Below, in pieces: positions 38,501 through 46,310 of a stretch of DNA of 64,000 nt. Position numbers and translations under genes: made by a program. Under the pieces are notes generated by a model that was not told the origin of the DNA, did not search any database, and saw nothing but the letters and a program-made list of their open reading frames with translations. The stretch is from assembly GCF_005484945.1 (NCBI RefSeq), contig NZ_CP034035.1, positions 3,286,001 to 3,350,000 on the forward strand, written 5' to 3'. This DNA comes from Brenneria rubrifaciens. Lineage in GTDB: Bacteria; Pseudomonadota; Gammaproteobacteria; Enterobacterales; Enterobacteriaceae. Within the stretch, counting starts at the first letter, position 1. Each line of letters starts with the position of its first letter.

Positions 38501-41500
38501 CCGCCATTCAGCCACTCTTTGCTGCATCGCGTCGTGGGCTTCCTCCTGAACGGCCTGACTGCGCGGATAGTGCATCAACGCTTGGGGCGGTATCGTGTTC
38601 ATTCCCACTACCTGCGTTTTCAGCAGCGGATGCTGGGAGGCCGTGGCCTGTCCCGCCCGTGACGCTTCCCAGGCCATCATCATTTCGCGCACCGCGGGGA
38701 TCTGCCGCGCCACCGACCATTTCAAAAAACCGCAGCCATCATTGGGACACAACGCCACGCGCTCGCCGGACGGCCCCGTCAGCCTGAAGGGATGCTGCGG
38801 CCCCGGCACATCCGCGCACCACCCCAGACGCAATGTGCCCTCGACAACATGATCCGGCGGCACCATCTCCAACAGGGCGCGCTGGATACGCGACCAGTCC
38901 TCACGCTGAGGCGAGAGCTTTTCAACCAGACGCATAAAGTCGCTGCCTGGCACGGTATCCGCGTACCGGACCGCGGGCAACAGCGATTTGTGAGGCTTTT
39001 TGCCGCTCAGAATGTCCGTGACCTGGTTTTGCGCCCCTTTCTTCAGGTGGCTGCCGCCGAACATATCGAAACGCCACGGCTCGCCCTGAAACTGAAAGGT
39101 GCGCGCCAGAACGAAAGCGCTGAACTCGCCGGGAAGCTCTACCTCCACCAGCGGCTGCCCCGTCAGCCGTGCATAAAAGGAATAGGGCCGCTGCGTTTCG
39201 TCATCATCCGTTTTCACTTGCCGGCCCAGGGTGTCCACGATGATATGACGCGTGGCGCCTGTACCGGGCGCAAGCGCGCCGGGGCGACCGGGGGGCGAGC
39301 GCAACTGATGCCTGAGCTGCGCCAGCTCGAAAGTGATGGGCGGATGGCGCGCCACAATAGCCGCCGTCTCCCTGTTAAGCCGCAGATCCAGCGCATCATA
39401 CAACCCATCGCCCGCTTCGATTTGGGCGATAAGATTCCAGCTCATCTCCTGAAGATCGGCCTGGATCGTTTGCTGCGTACGCGCCAGCGTCTCCTGCACC
39501 CAACGGGTGAGCGCTTCCTGCCGTGCTTTGGTGGCGTTTCGCTCGCCGTCGACATGCGGGATTTTCCATTGCCGGGCCACCAGACTGTAGGCTTTCAGCA
39601 CCTGATAAAAGCTGAGCGCGGGACGACGCGTCCCGCAAGCTTCGCCGTCATCCCGCAGATGGAGCGCATTGCCTGACGGCAGCGTCCCTTCACGACGCAG
39701 ATACCCCTCGATTTTACGCGCCACCACCGGCTGGAGCGCCTCAAGCGTTTTTAGCGCCTGGGGACGATAACGCAGCAGATCCGAACTGCGCGCCAGCGGC
39801 AACAGCCCCATACAGAGCGCCGCCACGGACTCCAGCGGCTCATCGCGCATCCTGTTTTCCTGAAGCAGCGCCTCAACTCTCGCCAGCGCCGGCCGGGCCA
39901 GCGGGCGGAGCGCGCGCGGCATATGCAGGCTTTCATAGGCTTTAAACAAGACGCCGATCGCACGGGCGCCGGCATCGCCGAAACGCTCCGGGTGCAGCTC
40001 CAGATAGACGGAAAGTCCCTCCAGCAGCGTCCGGCATTCGGCGGCCTCCTGCTCGTCATTCCGGCTTATCGTGTGCATGGCATTGGCAATCTGCGATATG
40101 TGGGAAAGCTCGAATCTTCCCCAGGCGCGGGCGCGCGTGCCCAATGGCGCGGCCAGCAGCCAGGCGGTTTCCCTGGCCTGCGGCTCCAGCGGCCATTTGC
40201 TCAGCGCATTCAAGGCCGAGCTTAACTCCTGAGCGCTCAGTTGCCGGCACAGCGCGTCGTCGAGGCCAAGCCGCTCCGCCAGCCCCAGCGCCGCGTCTCT
40301 GGCTTGCCGCGACGCCGGCCATTTGCTTAGCGCGTTTAAACTGTTGCTCACATGCTGCGCATTCATTTGCTGCCGCAGAATATCCTCACTGGAAAGCCTG
40401 CCCGCCAACGCCAGCGCCGCGTCTTTAGCCTGCGCTTGCCCCAGCCATTTGCTCAGCGCATTTAGACTATTACTTATATTCTGAACACTCATTTTCCGCA
40501 GCAGAGCATCATCGCAGGCCAGCCGCTTCGCCAGTTCCCGTGCGGCTTCCCTGGCCTGCGGCGCTTCCGGCCATTTGCTCAGCGCATTTAAGGCCGAGCT
40601 GAACTCCTGAGCGTTCATCTGCCGCCGCAGCGTCTCGTCGAGGCCGAGTTTCTCCGCCAGCGCCAGCCCCGCTGCCCTGGCCTGTGGCACCGCCGGCCAT
40701 TTGCTCAGCGCGCTTAAGCTGTTGCTCACATCCTGCGCGTTCATTTTGCGTCGCAACGCCTCGTCGTTGACAACCCGGTCTGCCAGCGCCAGCGCCACGT
40801 CTGCGGCCTGCGGCGCCGCCGGCCATTTACTCAGCGCGCTTAAACAGTTGCTCACGCTCTGCGCATTCATTTGCCTCTGCAGCGCTTCATCGCTGTTCAG
40901 CCGCGCCGCCAGCGCCAGCGCCGCGTCTAAGGCCTGAGGCGCCTCAGGCCATTTGCTTAAAGCGTTCAGGCTGTTGCTCACATGCTGCGCATTCATTTGC
41001 CGCCGCAGCATACCGTCTCCGACCAGCCTCTTTGCCAGCCCCATCACCGCATCTGCGGCCTGCGCCGCCGCCGGCCATTTGCTCAACGCGCTTAAGCTGT
41101 TGCTCACATTCTGCGCATTCATTTGCCGCCGCAGCGCCTCGTCCCCGGCCAGCCGCCCCGCCAGCCCCAGCGCCGCGTCTGCGGCCTGCGCCGCCTCTGG
41201 CCATTTGCTCAACGCGTTCAGGCTGTTGCTCACATGCTGCGCGTTCAGTTGCCGCCGCAGCGTCCCGTCTCTGGCGAGCATCCCCGCCAGCACCAGCGCC
41301 GCGTCTTCGGCCTGCGGTACTTCCGGCCATTTACTCAGCGCGTTTAAGGTCGAACTCACCTCCTGCGCATTCATTTGCCGCCGCAACGCCTCGTCTCTGA
41401 CCAGCCGCCCCGCTACTGCCAGCGCCGCGTCTTCGGCCTGCGGTACTTCCGGCCATTTACTCAGCGCATTCAGGCTGTTGCTGACCTGCTGCGCGCTCAG

Positions 41501-43690
41501 TTGCCGCCGCAGCGCCCCGTCCCTGACCAGCCGCCCCGCCAATGCCAGCGCCGCGTCTGCGGCTTGGGGCGCCGCCGGCCATTTGCTCAATGCATTTAAG
41601 CTGTTGCTGACATGCTGCGCATTCATTTTCCGCCGCAACATGCCGTCTCTGGCCAGCCGTCCCGCCAATGCCAGCGCCGCGTCTTCGGCTTGCGGCGCCG
41701 CCGGCCATTTACTCAGCGCGTTCAGGCTGTTGCTCACATGCTGATCATTCATTTGCCGCTGCATCATGTTGTCTCTGGCAAGCCGCCCCGCCAGCGCCAG
41801 CGCCGCGTCTGTGGCCTGCGGCGCCGTCGGCCACTTACTCAACGCATTTAAGGCTCCCCCCACCCCCTGGGGTTTCATTTGCCGCCGCAAGCCCTCGTCC
41901 CCGGCCAACCTGCCCGCCAGCACCATCGCCGCCTCGCTGATCTGCCTCTGCTGTGGCCATTTGCCCAGCGCGCTTAGGGTACTCCCCAAATTCTGAGCGC
42001 TCATTTGCCGCCGCAGCGCCTCATCGCTGACCAGCCGCGCCGCCAGCGCCAGTACCGCCTCCGTCACGCGCGTCGCCGTCGGCCATTTGCTCAGCGCGTT
42101 CAGGGTAACGCTCACGCCCTGTGCATCCAATTGCCATCTCAGGCGCGCATCCCCGGCCAGTCTGTCCGCCAGCGCCAGCACCGACTCCCGCACCTTCACC
42201 GCCGTCGGCCATTTGCTCAACGCGTTCAGGGTAACGCTCACGCCCTGTGCATCCATTTCCCGGCGCAGTCCGCCGTCTTTGAAAACTTTCCCGGCCAGTA
42301 GCGGGATGAACTCCGCTATCCTCGGTTCAGCAGACCACTTGCCAAGGGCATTCAGCCCATCACACAGACTTTCCGCACTCATTTCATCCAGCAGCGACCG
42401 GTTCAACCGCATCTCCGCCGCCAGCGCCAGCGTCGCTTGCCTGGCCCACCCCTCGCCCGCCCACTGGCTCAACGCGAGCAAAGCGCGACTGACCTCTTTG
42501 CATCCCAAATTTTGTCGCAGATCACGATCCTCGGTGATGGCGTTGCCCAGTACGATGGCCTGATGTTTTATTACCCCGCGCGTCGGCCATTGACTGAAAA
42601 CATTCAGCATCCCGGTCACATCGGCGGCCTGCATTTTTTGTTTCAGCCGTAAATGCGGATCGGCGATCCGCTCGGCCAGCATGCAGGCCGCCGCCTCCGC
42701 CCGGGGGTGTTCAGGCCATTTGCCCAGCGCATTGATAAACATAAGCGTGTCACGCGAACCCAAGACACAGCGCCGATCCTGCAAAGAATCCGCGATAATT
42801 CTCAAGGCCGCATCACGGCAGCGCCCGCTGCCCGCATTCTTGGCAAACGAACCGACCAGTTGCGTGCGTGATCTGATGTCCAGCGAACCGATATCACGGA
42901 CATGCAGCGCCTCGTCCGCAATGCACGCCAGCGCCCGCATAGCGATCTCACTGTCCGGGTATTTCCCCAGATGGCTGGCGATTGACGCGTACTGATGCAG
43001 CGGTTCGCCTTTAAACCAGTCGGGATGCAGCACGAAGTAACGCGCGGCCAGCTCCGCACATTCCATAACGCATTGGTGAAACTGATAGGGTTGATGAGGG
43101 GGGGCATGAGGCGCGGCCAGCTTCACCAGATACCGCGCGAGCCAATAACTATTCGTTCCGGCATCATTGGCCGACTGCAAAAAAATGAGCGCCCTGCCGG
43201 TATGATTACGCCGGGCAAGTACATTATCTTCTGCCATGGCGAAACAGCGTTCCGGAAACCCGGAATCGCTGTGACGATGAAGTTCATGCCGTTGTTCCTC
43301 GCGCTGCGCTTTTAATGTTTGCGCCTCTTGATGTTCAAGATGATGTTCAGGGTAGTCGAGCGCCTCGACCCATCCCGCTTCCGGCATCGGGCGCGACGCG
43401 CCAGAAGCGTGCTCTGAATGTAGATGTTCCGACGAGGTTTCCGCCGGACGTTTTCGCGAGGAGCCCGCCTCGCCGCCGGATGATGAACCGGTTTTAGGGT
43501 GAGTATTTCCGATAATTTGCGCCCGCAGCCCCGGTTGAAGAAGACGCCCGGACCTGCCCCGGCTGCCGGAGGGGTCTGATTGCGCCACGGATTCTCTTTT
43601 TACTCTCTTTGCTTCAGGGGGACGAGAGGTTGACTCAGATGCTGGGGAAGCCTTCGCGGTAAACGCAGTATCGAAATTACGAATTTTCAT
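35585..43690 (-). CDS. SKWP-repeat giant type III effector (RipS/XopAD-like), copy 2
   Basis: The product has 2701 residues with the same N-terminus, promoter box and C-terminal RelA/SpoT-like pair as the copy at 25340. The repeat region (residues 319-1200) has 21 units instead of 28, accounting for 294 residues. A 16-residue longer Ser/Gly-rich linker (NAARQPGGAASSSTGHNEN) follows RVAEW, and a base change ends the protein one residue earlier (FEHE against FEHER). These three differences sum exactly to the 279-residue difference. Unit 19 has SKWLGQ, and units 4 and 7 have GKW heads. Both copies are intact, so both may be made and secreted. Confidence 0.88.
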   Translation of the reverse strand: MKIRNFDTAFTAKASPASESTSRPPEAKRVKRESVAQSDPSGSRGRSGRLLQPGLRAQIIGNTHPKTGSSSGGEAGSSRKRPAETSSEHLHSEHASGASRPMPEAGWVEALDYPEHHLEHQEAQTLKAQREEQRHELHRHSDSGFPERCFAMAEDNVLARRNHTGRALIFLQSANDAGTNSYWLARYLVKLAAPHAPPHQPYQFHQCVMECAELAARYFVLHPDWFKGEPLHQYASIASHLGKYPDSEIAMRALACIADEALHVRDIGSLDIRSRTQLVGSFAKNAGSGRCRDAALRIIADSLQDRRCVLGSRDTLMFINALGKWPEHPRAEAAACMLAERIADPHLRLKQKMQAADVTGMLNVFSQWPTRGVIKHQAIVLGNAITEDRDLRQNLGCKEVSRALLALSQWAGEGWARQATLALAAEMRLNRSLLDEMSAESLCDGLNALGKWSAEPRIAEFIPLLAGKVFKDGGLRREMDAQGVSVTLNALSKWPTAVKVRESVLALADRLAGDARLRWQLDAQGVSVTLNALSKWPTATRVTEAVLALAARLVSDEALRRQMSAQNLGSTLSALGKWPQQRQISEAAMVLAGRLAGDEGLRRQMKPQGVGGALNALSKWPTAPQATDAALALAGRLARDNMMQRQMNDQHVSNSLNALSKWPAAPQAEDAALALAGRLARDGMLRRKMNAQHVSNSLNALSKWPAAPQAADAALALAGRLVRDGALRRQLSAQQVSNSLNALSKWPEVPQAEDAALAVAGRLVRDEALRRQMNAQEVSSTLNALSKWPEVPQAEDAALVLAGMLARDGTLRRQLNAQHVSNSLNALSKWPEAAQAADAALGLAGRLAGDEALRRQMNAQNVSNSLSALSKWPAAAQAADAVMGLAKRLVGDGMLRRQMNAQHVSNSLNALSKWPEAPQALDAALALAARLNSDEALQRQMNAQSVSNCLSALSKWPAAPQAADVALALADRVVNDEALRRKMNAQDVSNSLSALSKWPAVPQARAAGLALAEKLGLDETLRRQMNAQEFSSALNALSKWPEAPQAREAARELAKRLACDDALLRKMSVQNISNSLNALSKWLGQAQAKDAALALAGRLSSEDILRQQMNAQHVSNSLNALSKWPASRQARDAALGLAERLGLDDALCRQLSAQELSSALNALSKWPLEPQARETAWLLAAPLGTRARAWGRFELSHISQIANAMHTISRNDEQEAAECRTLLEGLSVYLELHPERFGDAGARAIGVLFKAYESLHMPRALRPLARPALARVEALLQENRMRDEPLESVAALCMGLLPLARSSDLLRYRPQALKTLEALQPVVARKIEGYLRREGTLPSGNALHLRDDGEACGTRRPALSFYQVLKAYSLVARQWKIPHVDGERNATKARQEALTRWVQETLARTQQTIQADLQEMSWNLIAQIEAGDGLYDALDLRLNRETAAIVARHPPITFELAQLRHQLRSPPGRPGALAPGTGATRHIIVDTLGRQVKTDDDETQRPYSFYARLTGQPLVEVELPGEFSAFVLARTFQFQGEPWRFDMFGGSHLKKGAQNQVTDILSGKKPHKSLLPAVRYADTVPGSDFMRLVEKLSPQREDWSRIQRALLEMVPPDHVVEGTLRLGWCADVPGPQHPFRLTGPSGERVALCPNDGCGFLKWSVARQIPAVREMMMAWEASRAGQATASQHPLLKTQVVGMNTIPPQALMHYPRSQAVQEEAHDAMQQRVAEWRAKNAARQPGGAASSSTGHNENIDSLTLYQMIVSGGYQGRRVRAVPSADERLYLPTITLPGFQRPESDVLLGKPPYDNENLQPIAVSRVVTPADGDSTARFLDQCFSIQYSYTGFDEDSGEDADMLHSKGMLIIPPPGYWSPAHAGQDMVCSREDLKILSRWKSRRERDTLPAQMLCTGSLRVKEILAPGRLGAVPIPELRKRSMDTDGDEAFVYAGYPALAAHIREVMAARGRRRGAVVSFKPPKTATAAFDEQGRYHTGRAREIMNQQLGGKLLGKASIAARRFLAQPDALREKMARGMMFGVYDGVERSLRNGLRRWLADGRDAPALNDLRGQARAAIDRAHLPEAREAAALLHHLTLRLGEGDEERPPAMSDALAQAMPGLAMAYAQATDAPSRIHAVLDNYPVCRLSHEQFPHGQPGLVPGEPELTIRNLFTLAVKVGTDALKSDTGVGLFSKIIDRCEMTERNYAERIRKVPYGKQTAYEVRNGRFNPEQAKTTLASIPTLAAAVMEDAVETLQKAGLLSAPPTAQEQAQTLSPKTLRNTALALNGQARQAQRRITHTLQRLLPGGAYLAGLEHSVKSVSSLEDKLTDQFARHRQDWEQAVAHINDALRYSVVLPHHAFVEAYRQVVVALEDEGHELLQRKNYFARWNMPFRSINVSLREAESGQRWEIQFHTGETFPLKARYHDVYKDQQRLSRQGQTSETVKARMNEALQAFRRVPVPAGCEEIDDWQATTAPARVPRPAPEPAGASSTAGQVEAILTQARQLEHEVTPRLVQALQAHGGQLRRDEQGDWRAFIFKKPASIARKLALIQASGSQGATSTALSVRDALRYEIILPAEKFADRAQAILNLLERERFEAMRLRNGFVEPDTTYAGVNVKLRSTGAPSGDRYFEVQFHTRDSLKAKLKSHKDYESLRKLPGDRAADHSDEAWADIQDKRAYLLEKIQGMAACVSLPEHIHRLRAFEHE
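40091..42736 (-). repeat. 21 tandem SKWP repeats (126 nt each), copy 2
   Basis: I counted 21 units of 42 residues. Units 6-9 and the last two match copy 1 almost exactly. The middle units are a different mixture and include variants not found in copy 1 (for example ADRVVNDEALRRKM and AKRLACDDALLRKM). Confidence 0.9.
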
Positions 43691-43739
43691 TGTTCGGGTG
43701 AAATAGTGTTCTTATTGCGCCGCCGATTATTAACAGCAT

Positions 43740-43767
43740 TGGGTGCAGCCATTTCAGAGATAGTTCC
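43740..43767 (-). promoter_or_regulatory. Candidate HrpL box for SKWP copy 2
   Basis: The same GGAACT-N15-GCACCCA as upstream of copy 1, about 50 nt from the effector ATG on the minus strand. It has one mismatch to the consensus in each half. Confidence 0.6.
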
Positions 43768-43850
43768 CTGTGTAACCTGACAAACACCCCAGCCATAAAC
43801 CGCTCATCGAGACTTAGCGAACAAGCCGCACCCGATTTTCGGGTATCCGT

Positions 43851-44540
43851 TCACCCCAAACGCGTGTAGTCGATCGACTGACGCAGCAACACCTTCGCCA
43901 TAATGTGAAACTGCGCCTCATCATGCTTGTCGACAGACCAGGGACGGTATTTCTGATTATCCGAAAGCACCATCAAACAATCTTTCAGCATCTGTAAACG
44001 TTTTACATGCAGCGTAGCGCCATACGTGAAAACGTAAATGCCATCCCCCTCAAAAGTATTGACTGAAATATCCACAAAGATTTGATCGCCGGGTTCAATG
44101 GTGCCCGACATACTGTCCCCATTCACCGTAATCACTTTGATCACGCCGTCAGGCTTGCCGCCGAACAAAGCCCTTCCCTGTCCCTGGCTGTACTCGATCG
44201 CTCTGACCGTTTCGACGAAGTCCGATGAGACGATCTGCCCGCTGCCTGCGCTGGCGCTGATATCCAGAATGTCCACACGATAGCTGGCGTCAGCGCTTTC
44301 AGCCTCAATCGGCATAAAAAACCAGTATTCAGGATAACCGCTCAGCGCCGACAACGCCTGTAATCGCTTGCCGGCGGGCGCATTTTTCCCGCTTACCCAG
44401 TACTGGACGGACTGTGGCGTGACCCCCAGTCGGCGGGCAAGCTCGGATTGGCTCCAGCCGTTTTCAGCCAGAACCTGCGCAATGCGTGCGGCGGAGAGCG
44501 AATGCGTTTTTTTTTCCATGGCATCAAGTTCGATTTGCAT
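43851..44540 (-). CDS. Phage-type repressor, HTH plus S24 (LexA/CI-like) peptidase
   Basis: The product has 229 residues. An XRE helix-turn-helix lies at about 16-66 (QSELARRLGVTPQSVQYWVS), followed by a C-terminal S24 self-cleavage domain with Ser143 in VNGDSMSGTIEPGD and Lys180 in LHVKRL. An Ala-Gly candidate cleavage site is seen in SASAGSG. Such proteins repress lysogenic or island genes and self-cleave when RecA is activated by DNA damage. A palindrome lies between this gene and the divergent fructan hydrolase. I keep the ATG at 44540; an internal Met at 44519 has no better ribosome site. No other phage genes are seen nearby, so it is an orphan. Confidence 0.88.
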   Translation of the reverse strand: MQIELDAMEKKTHSLSAARIAQVLAENGWSQSELARRLGVTPQSVQYWVSGKNAPAGKRLQALSALSGYPEYWFFMPIEAESADASYRVDILDISASAGSGQIVSSDFVETVRAIEYSQGQGRALFGGKPDGVIKVITVNGDSMSGTIEPGDQIFVDISVNTFEGDGIYVFTYGATLHVKRLQMLKDCLMVLSDNQKYRPWSVDKHDEAQFHIMAKVLLRQSIDYTRLG

Positions 44541-44570
44541 TATTTAGCATCTTCAATTTAAATCATTATA

Positions 44571-44591
44571 GCTTCAAGTTTTAATTGAAGC
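44571..44591. promoter_or_regulatory. Operator-like palindrome between repressor and GH32 gene
   Basis: GCTTCAA and TTGAAGC form perfect 7-bp arms separated by 7 nt. A related half-site, CTTCAATTTA, lies closer to the repressor start (about 44550-44560). The spacing suits a dimeric CI-like repressor controlling its own gene and possibly the divergent one. Confidence 0.55.
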
Positions 44592-44661
44592 TCACAATTT
44601 AAGCCATCTACATTGGCTTATCACAGTTAAAAATATTAGCAAATATACAGGAATCGCACCG

Positions 44662-46053
44662 ATGAACATGACTCTTGAGCAATACGCGTACAACGCAAGT
44701 TTCCATCTGACCAGCCCGGAGCCGGGCTTCATGAATGATATTCAAACACTCTTTTATGATGAAAACCAACGCTCGTGGAACGGATACTATCTGTGGAACG
44801 GGGACTTTTCCTGGGGAGGCAATGGTTCTTCCTGGCGTCATTACATCACATCGAACTGGGAGAACTTTACCGATCATGGCATCGCTATCCACAAATACCA
44901 AACCAAGGAAGGGGATATTTCCGGCGGTTCGATCGTGATTGATAACGACAATCTGTGCGGGTACGGCGCGGGTGCCTGGCTAGCGTATGTCACCAGCTAC
45001 GGCGCCGGGATTCAGACCACGAATCTCTGGTATTCCACCGATAACGGATACACCTTTTCTCCCTCCGAATCCAATCCGGTGCAGCCGAATTCGCTTAAGA
45101 AAACGGATTACCGCGATCCTTTCGCCTTTATCCATAACAACCACGTTTATCTCTATCTGGCTGAAGAGAACGAATTCGGGGTTTATCGATCCGCGAACGG
45201 CAAAGCGCCGTTCGATTACCTCGGCAGCGTTCCGATAGAATATATGGGCATGGTTGAATGCCCGGCAATAACGACGCTGCATTGCACCGATCTCAAGATG
45301 GACAAAGCGGTGCTGGTGTTCGGCGGCAACGGCGGCGGACTCGAAACCAGCGGAACGTTCCTGCATGTCGGCACACTCGATGACAACATGCTTTTTCATG
45401 CGATCGAAACACCGACGCCGCTTGCACTTGACCTCGGCGCCGATTTTTACGGTGCCCATATCGGCTACCAGACGGAAGGCGCTTACGACAATCTGCACTG
45501 TCTGGCATGGGTATCCAACTGGGGCTATTGGCAATATACGGCGGCACCGCCCGCCGTCGACAGAAACGGCATCATCGGTTGCGCCAGCATGCCGCGCAAG
45601 GTGACATTGCGGTATCTCGACAACCGTTATCGTCTTGAAACCGAACCAGCCTGCGATATGCCGCTCGGAACATTGATGACCACGAAAACGGCGACGAGCG
45701 CCGGCAGCTACGCACTTGATTCATTCAGCAACGGCTGCGGCCGTTTGCGCATCACGCTGGAGGATAATAACGCCGAAAATCTGACGCTCACCCTCGGCAA
45801 CGATAAGTGGCGGATTTCACTGGCGATGGTTTGCGCCACGGGTGTCTGCACCGTCACCCGATGGTCGGTCTTATTGGAAAATAACCCCCCCTTCCTCAAA
45901 CCTCACCGGATGACGTTGCCTACCACGCCAACCAGGTGGGATGTGTTGATTGATCGACAGGTGGTGGAGATTTTTTTCGACACCGGCACATCAGCCACTT
46001 TCGCCACCTTCAGCGACGGCGGCGCGATAAACGTCGTTTTCGATGTCGCGTGA
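44662..46053 (+). CDS. Glycoside hydrolase family 32 (fructan/sucrose hydrolase-like)
   Basis: The product has 463 residues. All three GH32 hallmark motifs are present: Asp26 in PEPGFMNDIQ (nucleophile), Arg151-Asp152-Pro153 in TDYRDPF, and Glu199-Cys200 in MVECPAI (acid/base). The C-terminal part (about 330-463) forms the beta-sandwich, with RQVVEIFFD typical of the family. It should hydrolyse beta-fructosidic bonds in levan, inulin or sucrose. There is no N-terminal signal peptide, so it is either cytoplasmic or exported by another route; no sugar transporter is adjacent. No strong ribosome site is visible before the chosen ATG; an alternative Met two residues later changes little. Confidence 0.9.
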   Translation: MNMTLEQYAYNASFHLTSPEPGFMNDIQTLFYDENQRSWNGYYLWNGDFSWGGNGSSWRHYITSNWENFTDHGIAIHKYQTKEGDISGGSIVIDNDNLCGYGAGAWLAYVTSYGAGIQTTNLWYSTDNGYTFSPSESNPVQPNSLKKTDYRDPFAFIHNNHVYLYLAEENEFGVYRSANGKAPFDYLGSVPIEYMGMVECPAITTLHCTDLKMDKAVLVFGGNGGGLETSGTFLHVGTLDDNMLFHAIETPTPLALDLGADFYGAHIGYQTEGAYDNLHCLAWVSNWGYWQYTAAPPAVDRNGIIGCASMPRKVTLRYLDNRYRLETEPACDMPLGTLMTTKTATSAGSYALDSFSNGCGRLRITLEDNNAENLTLTLGNDKWRISLAMVCATGVCTVTRWSVLLENNPPFLKPHRMTLPTTPTRWDVLIDRQVVEIFFDTGTSATFATFSDGGAINVVFDVA

Positions 46054-46102
46054 TCTATCGCTGAGTGCGCGAATTCCTCACTCAGCGCCACTCAACGTTA
46101 AT

Positions 46103-46132
46103 CCCGGTAGGCGATTGGCGCAGCCTATCGGG
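46103..46132. terminator. REP-like hairpin after GH32 gene
   Basis: CCCGGTAGGC pairs with GCCTATCGGG (one G-T wobble) around a 10-nt loop, about 50 nt after the GH32 stop. There is no T-tract. Sequence and shape resemble enterobacterial REP elements as much as a terminator. Confidence 0.5.
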
Positions 46133-46310
46133 ACATGGCCCGTACTCGGCGGCTGCGGCATACATGCAATCCGTCAGCGTGGCATGTGGAAAACCTAGCC
46201 CAAATCGCAAACGAAACAGCCCTGGTGAGATGGCCTTTTAAGGGAAACGGGCCTTGCCGGACGTTAACACCATCGGGCTTTTTCGACATCAATCACAAAC
46301 CGGAGTGACA

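Larger units (their letters stand above)
35444..43828 (-). repeat. Large direct duplication, copy 2 (matches 25205-34420)
   Basis: This is the second copy of the effector segment, in the same orientation. The 5' third and the C-terminal coding parts are nearly identical to copy 1. Divergence is concentrated in the repeat array, around 38425-38600 and around 38990-39060. Confidence 0.9.
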
